This document shows, in pieces, positions 5,210 through 11,585 of a stretch of DNA of 22,925 nt (position 1 is its first letter; every line of letters begins with the position of its first letter). The notes beneath the pieces are model-generated. The model searched no databases. It was given only the letters and a program-made list of their open reading frames with translations, and was not told where the DNA came from. The stretch is from the IMG/VR virus record IMGVR_UViG_3300045836_000135, positions 1 through 22,925 of that record; one strand, 5' to 3'. The DNA comes from a virus. The translations under genes were made by a program, and so were the position numbers.

Positions 5210-7714
5210 GTGAACAACGAGCAGGATCATGACGGGCTCCTCCACGCGGCCCTCGCCTTCGAAGCCGCCGGATGCTCCGTCGTCCCTGCGAGAACCGACG
5301 GCAGCAAGGCACCCGCCGCGTTCTGGAAGACCTACCAAACCCAGCGCCCCACCCCCGCCGAGCTCACCACCTGGCTATCGGACGGCGCCCACGACGGCAT
5401 CGGCCTCATCTGCGGCCCCGTCTCCGGCGGCCTGGAAATGCTAGAGCTGGAAGGCCGCGCCATCGCCCACCAGCTCGACGTGCAGCTCGCCGCAGCCCTC
5501 ACCGACCACGGCCTCGAAGACCTGTGGCATCGGATCGTCGCCGGATACCTCGAAGTCACACCGTCTGGCGGTATCCACATCCTCTACCGCGTAGAGGGCG
5601 AGCCACGCGGAAACCGCAAACTCGCCTCCCGGCCGGCCGCCGCCGAGGAGCTGGCCGACGCCGAGCGGGCCGTCCTCGGACGCCACCCCGACCGCATCTT
5701 CCCCCGCGTCCTCATCGAGACCCGTGGCCAGGGCGGCTATGTGATCGTCGCCCCCTCGGCGGGCCGTACCCATCCCTCCGGCCAGTCGTGGGCGCTCATG
5801 CGCGGCGGCCCGGCCAGCATCGTCACCATCAGCGAGGACGAACGCGACGCTCTCCATGCCATCGCCTCACTCCTGGACCAGATGCCCGATCAGCCCATCG
5901 CCGCACCTGCTTCCGGAGACCCGGCCTCGCACGAGGCCGAGGGCGGCCGCCCCGGAGACGACTACAACACCACCATCGACTGGACCGACATCCTCACCCC
6001 GCTCGGGTGGCGGCACACCCGCACCTTCGGAAAGGCCCGCGGCTGGTGTCGCCCAGGTAAGCCCGGTCCACACGTCTCCGCCACCACCGGCCGCACACCC
6101 GCCGACAACCTGTACGTCTTCTCCTCCAGTACCGAGTTCGACACCGAGAAGCCCTACAGCAAATTCGCCGCGTACGCCCTGCTGCACCATGGCGGCGACT
6201 ACGCGGCGGCGGCCAGCGCCCTGCGCGCCCAGGGATACGGACGCACCACCCCCACACGCCACGACGACGAAGACCTCGAATCCCTCATCGCCCCCGTCCA
6301 CCGCACCGAAGGGAACCTCGCCACCATCACCCCCCTGCCCACCAGCCGCCCACAGCTCCAGATCATCGAACGCACCCTGCCCCGCAGCGAGGACGCCAAC
6401 GCGCTCGCCCTGGTCGACCGGTACGGCGACACCATCCGGTACTGCCCTGACCGTGGCCGATGGCTCACCTGGGACACCAACCGATGGCAGTGGTGCGAGC
6501 CCGGCGGCGGCATCATCCGCGAACACGCCCGCCACATCGCCCGCGCCCTCCCCGCCGACCAGGCAGACGACCGCCGCTTCAAAGCCTCCAGCCTGTCCAA
6601 CCGCGGCATCGGCGCCGCCGTCCAGCTCGCCCAAACAGACGAACGCGTCGTCGTCCCGGCCGCCGACCTGGACGCCGCCCCGATGGCCCTCAACACCCCC
6701 CACGGCATCATCAACCTCACCACCGGCACCCTCACCCCGCCCGACCCGGCAGGGCTCCACACGCGCCTCACAGCCGTCCCCGCCGACCCGCACATGCCCA
6801 CCCCACGATGGGACGCGTTCCTCGCCGAAACCTTCGGCGGCGACACCGAGATGATCGGCTTCGTTCAGCGCCTCGCCGGATACTCCGCCTCGGCCGACGT
6901 CCGCCACCACATCCTCCCTTTCCTCCACGGCGCCGGACAGAACGGCAAATCAGTGCTCATGGACGTCCTGCGGCATCTGCTCGGCGACTACGCCACCACC
7001 GCCCCACCCGGGTTCCTCATGGAGAGCAGACAGGAACACTCCGCCGAAGTCGCCCGCCTCCAGGGCCTGCGCCTGGTCGTCGCCTCCGAGGTCAACCAGA
7101 ACGCGCGCTTTGACGAAGCCAAACTCAAGGAGCTCACCGGCGGCGACACCCTCACAGCCCGATTCATGCGCCAAGACTTCTTCACCTTCCAACCGACCCA
7201 CCATTTGTGGCTGATGGCCAACCATAAGCCCACCGTCCGCGCCGGTGGGGACTCTTTCTGGCGACGCGTCAGACTCATCCCCTTCAACCACCGAGTCCCT
7301 GATGAAAAGAAAATTGAGAACCTTTCCACATTGCTCGCGGGAGAGGAGGGACCAGGGATTCTCGCATGGGTCATACGAGGTGCCGTCAATGCCTTTGCGA
7401 ATGGTCTCGCAGAGCCTGAATCAGTTCTGAAAGAAACCCGTTCCTACGCTGAGGAAGAGGATCAGCTCGGCCGGTTCCTGGAGGACTGCTGCCACCTCGG
7501 CGGAGCCCCCCAGGTGCGGATGGAGACCAAGAAGCTCCGCGCCGCCTACGAAGCCTGGTGTGTCGGCGAAGGCGTCCGGCCGCTCCCCGCGTCGCCGTTC
7601 GGCCGGGAGTTGAAGGCGCGCGGGATCGACTCCGAGAAGTCCAACAGCAAACGCTGGTACCTCGGAGTCGCCCTCATCAACCAGGAAACCGAAGATCACT
7701 GGAGCGACCGATGA
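5210..7714 (+). CDS. Bifunctional primase-polymerase / SF3 helicase, P4-alpha type
   Basis: This is an 834-residue replication protein. Residues about 8-225 are an archaeo-eukaryotic-type Prim-Pol domain (motif I reads LELEG at 78-82, motif with H123 is SGGIHILYR). Residues about 490-700 are the D5/P4 primase-helicase region: Walker A GAGQNGKS (574-581), Walker B-like LRLVVASE (620-627), NHKP sensor (N671) and arginines R685/R686. The C-terminal part (about 745-834) looks like a winged helix of the type that binds origins. It would open the origin, unwind and prime phage DNA. I choose GTG 5210 because GGAGAGG lies 5 bases upstream; GTG 5192 is also open. Motif I has Glu where most family members have Asp. 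The stretch 7290-7445 has unusually low G/C at third positions. Confidence 0.92.
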   Translation: MNNEQDHDGLLHAALAFEAAGCSVVPARTDGSKAPAAFWKTYQTQRPTPAELTTWLSDGAHDGIGLICGPVSGGLEMLELEGRAIAHQLDVQLAAALTDHGLEDLWHRIVAGYLEVTPSGGIHILYRVEGEPRGNRKLASRPAAAEELADAERAVLGRHPDRIFPRVLIETRGQGGYVIVAPSAGRTHPSGQSWALMRGGPASIVTISEDERDALHAIASLLDQMPDQPIAAPASGDPASHEAEGGRPGDDYNTTIDWTDILTPLGWRHTRTFGKARGWCRPGKPGPHVSATTGRTPADNLYVFSSSTEFDTEKPYSKFAAYALLHHGGDYAAAASALRAQGYGRTTPTRHDDEDLESLIAPVHRTEGNLATITPLPTSRPQLQIIERTLPRSEDANALALVDRYGDTIRYCPDRGRWLTWDTNRWQWCEPGGGIIREHARHIARALPADQADDRRFKASSLSNRGIGAAVQLAQTDERVVVPAADLDAAPMALNTPHGIINLTTGTLTPPDPAGLHTRLTAVPADPHMPTPRWDAFLAETFGGDTEMIGFVQRLAGYSASADVRHHILPFLHGAGQNGKSVLMDVLRHLLGDYATTAPPGFLMESRQEHSAEVARLQGLRLVVASEVNQNARFDEAKLKELTGGDTLTARFMRQDFFTFQPTHHLWLMANHKPTVRAGGDSFWRRVRLIPFNHRVPDEKKIENLSTLLAGEEGPGILAWVIRGAVNAFANGLAEPESVLKETRSYAEEEDQLGRFLEDCCHLGGAPQVRMETKKLRAAYEAWCVGEGVRPLPASPFGRELKARGIDSEKSNSKRWYLGVALINQETEDHWSDR

Positions 7715-8043
7715 GCCTCTCCAGGGACAGCGGCAGGGACAGCAGGGACAACACAGGGACAGCAAAAAACGGCTGCTGTCCCTGGCGTTCCTCCAGCTCA
7801 CAGCCTTGTAGGGACAGCAGGGACAGCAAATGCTGGGTTCCCCGCCCAATGCGCGCGCACGCACACGCGCGCGCGCAGCAAACGGATAATGGGCGTTTTG
7901 CTGTCCCTGCTGTCCCTGATCGCATCTTGACCAGGGAAAACACCCAGGGACAGCAGGGACAGCACCCCTCCCCGCTGCTGTCCCTGCCTCCACAACCACC
8001 TCAACTGTGGACAACCTGTGGAAAACCAGGAGGGCAAGCATGA
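7711..8043 (+). CDS. Doubtful 110-residue ORF covering the iteron region
   Basis: An uninterrupted ORF starts at ATG 7711 (overlapping the helicase stop as ATGA) and ends in a TGA overlapping the ATG of the next gene (8040-8043). This double coupling is what real genes in this operon show. The protein, however, is low complexity (SRDSGRDSRDN, then QGQQGQ) because it merely translates the DNA repeats, and each repeat copy falls in different reading frames (RDS, AVP, QGQ). Codon choice is also unlike the neighbours. I think the DNA, not a protein, is under selection, but a translated product cannot be excluded. Confidence 0.25.
   Translation: MSLSRDSGRDSRDNTGTAKNGCCPWRSSSSQPCRDSRDSKCWVPRPMRAHAHARAQQTDNGRFAVPAVPDRILTRENTQGQQGQHPSPLLSLPPQPPQLWTTCGKPGGQA
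7723..7985. repeat. Twelve-copy 9-mer iteron array AGGGACAGC / GCTGTCCCT
   Basis: Direct copies begin at 7723, 7735, 7744 (AGGGACAAC, one change), 7755, 7810, 7819, 7946 and 7955. Inverted copies (GCTGTCCCT) begin at 7775, 7900, 7909 and 7977. Four pairs abut with no gap (7735/7744, 7810/7819, 7900/7909, 7946/7955), making 18-base double sites. Opposed copies also give stems of 11 bp (7754-7764 with 7774-7784) and 12 bp (7953-7964 with 7976-7987). No other such cluster was noticed in the window. Confidence 0.95.
7810..7917. repeat. 21-bp perfect inverted repeat around a Z-DNA-prone tract
   Basis: The double site plus AAA at 7810-7830 is exactly complementary to 7897-7917. Inside, CGCCCA (7843-7848) can pair with TGGGCG (7890-7895), and 7849-7877 is a run of strictly alternating purine and pyrimidine, mostly GC and AC steps. 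The whole could extrude a large cruciform or fold as a long hairpin when single-stranded, as at single-strand initiation sites. Confidence 0.9.
8006..8025 (-). promoter_or_regulatory. Two tandem DnaA-box matches
   Basis: TGTGGACAA at 8006-8014 is the complement of TTGTCCACA, the DnaA box consensus of Streptomyces. TGTGGAAAA at 8017-8025 is the complement of TTTTCCACA, which fits the general TTWTNCACA box. They have the same orientation with starts 11 bases apart, about one helical turn, just after the last iteron. Host DnaA could therefore help open this origin. Confidence 0.6.
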
Positions 8044-8414
8044 TCCCCACCTGGCTCCAAGCCCACATCGGCGACACCTGGCGCACCGCCTGCCTCCGCA
8101 CCTGCACCCGCTGCGGCGCCCCGATCCTCGCCGGCCTCGACGCACCCCGCGCAGGACTACCGGTGAAAGCCGACCCCACTCCACTCAATTCGTTGGGTGA
8201 GACCGTGGCTCTCCTCTCCGGCCAGACGACCTATGACCTCGTCACCGTGGCCGGGCGAAAGGAGTTGAACTACCGCGACCAGATCACCATTGCCGCACCA
8301 CGGCGTCACCCAGTCCTCGCCGCGCACAAGTGCGGGATGTCGTACACCGCATTCGCCGAACCCATGCCAATTCGGCCCACTGCTTATTCCCTTCCTGCCG
8401 AACCACCGTTTTGA
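8040..8414 (+). CDS. Hypothetical protein with CxxC and HxC sites
   Basis: This 124-residue protein starts at ATG 8040 after a strong AGGAGGG. An N-terminal CLRTCTRCG segment (about residues 18-26) and a later HKCG (about 96-99) could together bind zinc, with the middle formed by strands (LGETVALLSGQTTYDLVTV). Small proteins with this layout often follow primase genes in actinophages, but I cannot name the family. The second half uses more A/T-ending codons than the surroundings, suggesting a different origin. It directly follows the candidate origin and may be a replication accessory. Confidence 0.75.
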   Translation: MIPTWLQAHIGDTWRTACLRTCTRCGAPILAGLDAPRAGLPVKADPTPLNSLGETVALLSGQTTYDLVTVAGRKELNYRDQITIAAPRRHPVLAAHKCGMSYTAFAEPMPIRPTAYSLPAEPPF

Positions 8415-8425
8415 AAGGGGAACGC

Positions 8426-8686
8426 ATGATCTGCCCCACCTGCCGTTTCTGCGCCGACCGTGGCCTGCCGCACGTGTGCATCACTCGCGGCGAGTTGCCC
8501 GGCGAGCTCACCCTGAACGGGCTGCGCCTGGCCTACCGCGACGAGTGGCCCGCCCTCCAGCAGCAGCTCGCCGAGCACCCTGCCGCGCCGCTCGCCTGGT
8601 CGGCCGCCGACCTGACCGCCCCGACCCTGCGGCCCGTCCACCGGTCGTGGTGCGCGTGCGGCTGCCAGGCCCCGGCGGTGGCGTGA
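8426..8686 (+). CDS. Small cysteine-rich putative zinc-binding protein
   Basis: This 86-residue protein is read from ATG 8426 behind AAAGGGGA. It begins MICPTCRFCADRGLPHVC, a dense cysteine cluster (C3, C6, C9, C18 with H16), and ends with WCACGC (about residues 77-82). Six or more cysteines in so small a protein point to one or two structural zinc sites. The middle (LNGLRLAYRDEWPALQQQLAEH) is helical. It may bind nucleic acid or another protein. No family is recognised. Its stop overlaps the next ATG. Confidence 0.75.
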   Translation: MICPTCRFCADRGLPHVCITRGELPGELTLNGLRLAYRDEWPALQQQLAEHPAAPLAWSAADLTAPTLRPVHRSWCACGCQAPAVA

Positions 8687-8874
8687 TGCCTGCCCCGATG
8701 TTCGCCCGCACCATCGCCCCGTCGCTTCCGTGCGATGCCTGCCGCCGCGCCGGCCGCACCACCCGCGACGGAAAGCCGGTCCGCAAGCTCCAGATCCCCG
8801 CGCCCACCGGGTTCGGCCGGATCGTGGACGCCTGCCCGTACTGCGACAACCCGCCACAGCAGGTGAGCCGGTGA
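8686..8874 (+). CDS. Zinc-ribbon small protein
   Basis: This 62-residue protein starts at ATG 8686 in a TGATG overlap. CDAC (about residues 16-19) and CPYC (about 50-53) make a four-cysteine zinc ribbon, separated by a basic linker (RRAGRTTRDGKPVRKLQIP). The size and two-knuckle form are typical of small phage zinc ribbons that bind nucleic acid or modulate host proteins. No close family is recalled. The gene ends in an overlap with the next GTG start. Confidence 0.75.
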   Translation: MPAPMFARTIAPSLPCDACRRAGRTTRDGKPVRKLQIPAPTGFGRIVDACPYCDNPPQQVSR

Positions 8875-9062
8875 CCGACCCCGAGATCCTCACCGCCCTC
8901 GCCCCCCGCATGGCCGCCCAGCTCCGCGCCGACCTGCCGCACATGAGCGCCCCCACCATCGCCGCCTCCCTGCGGTGCGGCGCCGAACGGACCGACAATC
9001 CGCACCTGGTGACGCTGCTGGAGGCGGCGGCCGGGTGCCTGGAAGGAGCACCGGTCGGATGA
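8871..9062 (+). CDS. Small helical hypothetical protein
   Basis: This 63-residue protein starts at GTG 8871, overlapping the preceding stop (GTGA). It is alanine- and leucine-rich and seems fully helical (MTDPEILTALAPRMAAQLRA, then TIAASLRCG, then LVTLLEAAAGCLEG). It ends EGAPVG, encoded by the GAAGGAGCACCG element that also supplies the ribosome binding site of the next gene. Function is unknown. Confidence 0.7.
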   Translation: MTDPEILTALAPRMAAQLRADLPHMSAPTIAASLRCGAERTDNPHLVTLLEAAAGCLEGAPVG

Positions 9063-9358
9063 GTGACCTCGCACTCGCCCCCGACACCTGGGTGATCATC
9101 GCCCGGCAACTAGGCCGCATCGTCCGCGCTCACCGCTTCGGCTCCGTCTCCGGCTATGACGTGCAGGTCGTCCCCGAAACGCGCCTCGAAGGCTGGGCGC
9201 CGCACTTCGCCGACGCGTGGATCGTCAAGCCCGCCGTCGTCGGCGTCAACGTCTGCACCGAACGCCGAGGCCAGTGCTCCTGCGCCCTGGTCCACGCGCC
9301 ACATCCCGAGTGGCTACCCACCACCGACCACCTCGAAGGAGCACCGACCAATGCCTGA
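9059..9358 (+). CDS. Hypothetical protein, 99 residues
   Basis: ATG 9059 follows the GAAGGAGCACCG junction element and overlaps the previous stop. The protein has an N-terminal helix (TWVIIARQLGRIVRAHRFG), then strands around VSGYDVQVVPE and AWIVKPAVVGVNV, and a CTERRGQCSCALVHAP segment with three cysteines and a histidine that could hold a metal. It ends EGAPTNA from the second junction copy. I do not recognise a family. It sits in the run of small accessory genes behind the origin. Confidence 0.72.
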   Translation: MSDLALAPDTWVIIARQLGRIVRAHRFGSVSGYDVQVVPETRLEGWAPHFADAWIVKPAVVGVNVCTERRGQCSCALVHAPHPEWLPTTDHLEGAPTNA

Positions 9359-9680
9359 GGAGATCCTCCCGGCGCTCAGCAACATCCCGCGCCCCTCCTA
9401 CGACCTGACCTGCGGACGTCTCACCACCGACCCGGACGGCCACTGCCCGAAGCGTGCGACCTGGCACGTGATGTGGACCTCCGACGGCACCAACACCCTG
9501 TGCTGCGAGGAGCACATGACCGAGGCCAGGCAGCAGTGGGCGTTCTACGGGCGCCACCAGCTCGGGATGGCGTGCACGGTTGCGGGAGCGATCTTCCTCG
9601 ACGGCCGGTGCGTGCTCGACGAGGGCGACGGTCCGCGTGAGGCCGCCACCCGACTCACCGAAGGAGCACCGACCGCATGA
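9351..9680 (+). CDS. Putative zinc-binding small protein
   Basis: This 109-residue protein is read from ATG 9351, behind the second GAAGGAGCACCG element. LTCGRLTTDPDGHCPKRATWHVMW followed by TLCCEEHM (cysteines at about 21, 32, 51, 52 with H34-type and H55-type histidines nearby) has the spacing of a treble-clef or zinc-ribbon site. Phage and actinobacterial proteins with a C-x-P-A-xWH-x-C-x-H pattern like this are common but uncharacterised. A C-terminal half with GMACTVAGAIFLDGRCVLDE forms strands. It overlaps its neighbours by 8 and 4 bases. Confidence 0.73.
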   Translation: MPEEILPALSNIPRPSYDLTCGRLTTDPDGHCPKRATWHVMWTSDGTNTLCCEEHMTEARQQWAFYGRHQLGMACTVAGAIFLDGRCVLDEGDGPREAATRLTEGAPTA

Positions 9681-9889
9681 GCGTCAACGCCACCGGACCC
9701 CACATCCGCATCAGCCCCAACCATCCCGGGCGTCGCTGCCACCGGATCGAGGTCGACGGCCACGACATCCTCGACGGGCTCGAAGCCGAAGGCCGTCCCA
9801 GGCTGTGGATGCCCGAGGCGACCCGGGACGCGCTGATCGCCCTCGGCTGGACCGCGCCCGCTGACGAGGTCGAGGAGGGTGGATCGTGA
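9677..9889 (+). CDS. Small hypothetical protein
   Basis: This 70-residue protein starts at ATG 9677 behind the third GAAGGAGCACCG copy. Residues 8-35 form a strand-rich stretch (HIRISPNHPGRRCHRIEVDG, then HDILDGLEAEG), and the remainder is acidic. The pattern of a short beta sheet with an embedded DI-L-GL resembles small actinophage proteins that I recall only as hypothetical. There is no catalytic motif and no membrane segment. It ends in an overlap with the next GTG. Confidence 0.7.
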   Translation: MSVNATGPHIRISPNHPGRRCHRIEVDGHDILDGLEAEGRPRLWMPEATRDALIALGWTAPADEVEEGGS

Positions 9890-10200
9890 TCGACCCGCGC
9901 GCCGTCGCCGAAGCGGTCCGTGCTCGTGTCGCCGCCTACGTCGGCCACCCCCACCAAGATCCCCACAATGCCCCCGTGGCGGCCTCAGACGCCCCTACAG
10001 CCCCGAAACCCCCTCAGCCCACACCCGCACCAAGATCCACGATCACCAAGCCGTCAGCGGCCTTCTCAGCCTTCAATCCCTGCCTGGACTACCGGCACAC
10101 ACCCGACAGCGAACAGCCCGTGCTCGGACAACTCGCCGACCTCACCAAGGGCAGCACGCCCTGGGACGCCGCCCTCAAGCTCTTCGGAGGACCCGCATGA
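9886..10200 (+). CDS. Hypothetical protein with Pro-rich linker
   Basis: This 104-residue protein starts at GTG 9886 (GTGA overlap), behind the purine-rich GAGGAGGG. An N-terminal helix (PRAVAEAVRARVAAYVG) is followed by a proline- and alanine-rich linker (about residues 28-56) and a C-terminal helix region (TPWDAALKLFG). A two-module protein joined by a flexible linker suggests an adaptor or scaffolding role. No family is recognised. Its stop overlaps ATG 10197. Confidence 0.68.
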   Translation: MIDPRAVAEAVRARVAAYVGHPHQDPHNAPVAASDAPTAPKPPQPTPAPRSTITKPSAAFSAFNPCLDYRHTPDSEQPVLGQLADLTKGSTPWDAALKLFGGPA

Positions 10201-10394
10201 GAATCCGCACCGACGAAATCCCCGACCCACCCAAAGGGGACAGCGGCGGCCAATCCTGCGACGGCGGGAACTGTAACGCCGAATCAGTCGGATGGCGCTA
10301 CTACCCAGATCGCAAGGAATGGCTCCCCGTCTGCCACGGCCATTTCTTCGTGAAAGGTGTACCCGCCGTTTTCAGGAAGGCAGACCAGCCGTGA
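10197..10394 (+). CDS. Small cysteine-containing hypothetical protein
   Basis: This 65-residue protein starts at ATG 10197 behind GGAGG. It contains SCDGGNCNAESVGWRYYP (two cysteines) and LPVCHGHF (one cysteine, two histidines), enough ligands for one zinc site. The aromatic GWRYYPDRKEWLPV stretch suggests a compact fold. It resembles the metal-binding half of the protein at 9351-9680 in general pattern only. The stop overlaps the GTG start of the coiled-coil gene. Confidence 0.7.
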   Translation: MRIRTDEIPDPPKGDSGGQSCDGGNCNAESVGWRYYPDRKEWLPVCHGHFFVKGVPAVFRKADQP

Positions 10395-11191
10395 TCTTCC
10401 GCCGCCGCAACGCCGACGCCAAGAGGCTCAGGCTCTACTGGATCACCACAGCCGCCGATCGGCACACCATCGCCAAGCTGCGCGGTCAGCTCGCCGACAC
10501 CGAACGCAAGCTCGCCCTGGCGCTGCGATCCGAACCCGACGCGCCCGAAGGTTGCACCGCCGCCCTCCTCGGAACCACCCCCGATCCTCTCCCGGACGGC
10601 CGAACCAGCATTGGCCCCTGCGTACTCCACGCCCACTCGCATGACACCCACTGCTCGGCCGACGGCTACCTGTGGACGACGCCATACCCCGGCGACCCCT
10701 CCCGCATCCAGCGCATCTGGGAGGACTGGAAGGCCCGCGCCCAGCGTGCCGAGACCGACCTGAAGGACGCCAAGGCCACACGAATCCAGGACATCGAAGC
10801 GCTCACCCAGGCCCGGCTCGAACGCGACCAGGCCCGCATCCAGCTCAAGACCGCGCAGGCCGACACCAGAAAGGCCGAGGAACGCGCTGAGCGGGCCGAC
10901 AACCTCGCCGTCGCACTCGAAGACAGCCGGGCCAACGAGAAGCGGCTCCAAGCCCAGATCGTCGACATGACGGCCGAGCGCGACCGCTTCGCCGGACTCG
11001 CCGCCGACCGGATCAACGAGGCCGAGCAGGGCTGGCGGGAAGCCGAGGAGGTCCTGGAGTGCGTTCACGCCCTCGCCGAGCGGTGGAAGGCCAGCAAGTC
11101 CAACATCCGCGAGAGCGACGGCAAGGAGCTGGCGGCGATCCTGGGCAGTGATTCGGCCAGCGCATCCAGCGAGGACGGAGACAAGCAATGA
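10391..11191 (+). CDS. Coiled-coil hypothetical protein
   Basis: This is a 266-residue protein starting at GTG 10391 (GTGA overlap). An N-terminal basic segment and helix (residues 1-45) lead to a small region with two cysteines and several histidines (GPCVLHAHSHDTHC, about 75-88). From about residue 108 to 235 the sequence is a long, charged heptad coiled coil rich in Arg, Glu, Ala and Gln. It ends in a Ser/Asp/Glu tail. Such proteins may form oligomers or bridge complexes. It has no enzymatic motif. A scaffolding-like function is conceivable, but it lies upstream of the terminase, not next to the capsid gene. Confidence 0.75.
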   Translation: MIFRRRNADAKRLRLYWITTAADRHTIAKLRGQLADTERKLALALRSEPDAPEGCTAALLGTTPDPLPDGRTSIGPCVLHAHSHDTHCSADGYLWTTPYPGDPSRIQRIWEDWKARAQRAETDLKDAKATRIQDIEALTQARLERDQARIQLKTAQADTRKAEERAERADNLAVALEDSRANEKRLQAQIVDMTAERDRFAGLAADRINEAEQGWREAEEVLECVHALAERWKASKSNIRESDGKELAAILGSDSASASSEDGDKQ

Positions 11192-11562
11192 GGATCCCCG
11201 ACGAACTCCTGATCCTCGCCGAGAAGGCACGGTACTGCGAACCGACCGACACCTACACCTGGAACCGCGTCGCCCTACAGGTCCTCGCGGCCACGCTCCC
11301 AGCCCACGAGCAGATGGTGCGCCTCAAGCTCGTCGCCCACGGATGGGAGAACACCGCCCAGGCCGACAAGGACCAAGCCGAGATCGAGCGGCTCAGGGGC
11401 GCCATCGAACGCGTCCAGCAGCTCGCCGCCGAGCTCGACAAGGAATGCCCTTGGGCCGCCGACTCGCCCAACATCGCCCAGCGCATCCGCGAAGCCCTCG
11501 CCGGAGATGGGCAGGGCCCGCCGAATGATTCAGCAGGCGCATCGGATTATGGCGGACAATAA
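11188..11562 (+). CDS. Hypothetical protein with C-terminal coiled coil
   Basis: This 124-residue protein starts at ATG 11188 in an ATGA overlap. Residues 1-55 are helical (ILAEKARYCEPTDTYTWNRV, then ALQVLAATLPAHEQMVRLKL), followed by a heptad stretch (about 60-86, AEIERLRGAIERVQQLAAEL). It may pair with the coiled-coil protein encoded just upstream. Its last codons run through a less GC-rich stretch that includes the direct repeat GCGCATCGGA (11537-11546 and again 11568-11577). No family is recognised. Confidence 0.72.
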   Translation: MRIPDELLILAEKARYCEPTDTYTWNRVALQVLAATLPAHEQMVRLKLVAHGWENTAQADKDQAEIERLRGAIERVQQLAAELDKECPWAADSPNIAQRIREALAGDGQGPPNDSAGASDYGGQ

Positions 11563-11585
11563 CCACAGCGCATCGGAGGTGACCC

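Larger units (their letters stand above)
7715..8030. other. Candidate replication origin: iterons, inverted repeats and DnaA boxes
   Basis: This 325-base interval between the primase-helicase gene and the next confident gene (to 8039) holds no convincing protein gene. Its contents are twelve copies of a 9-mer, a 21-bp perfect inverted repeat, an alternating purine-pyrimidine tract and two DnaA-box matches. In phage P4 and relatives the primase-helicase binds iterons at its origin, and placement right after the initiator gene is typical of replicons. No obvious AT-rich unwinding element is seen beyond a short A-run at 7764-7769. The origin call is inference from architecture. Confidence 0.65.

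Noticed and set aside
5867-6928. Open frame on the - strand within the primase-helicase gene
   Set aside because: The product is Gly/Val/Asp-rich low complexity and lies opposite conserved helicase sequence; no start signal is seen.
7723-7985. CRISPR array
   Set aside because: Repeats are only 9 bases, in both orientations, with irregular or no spacers and no cas operon. The Cas4-like nuclease is part of a phage replication cluster.
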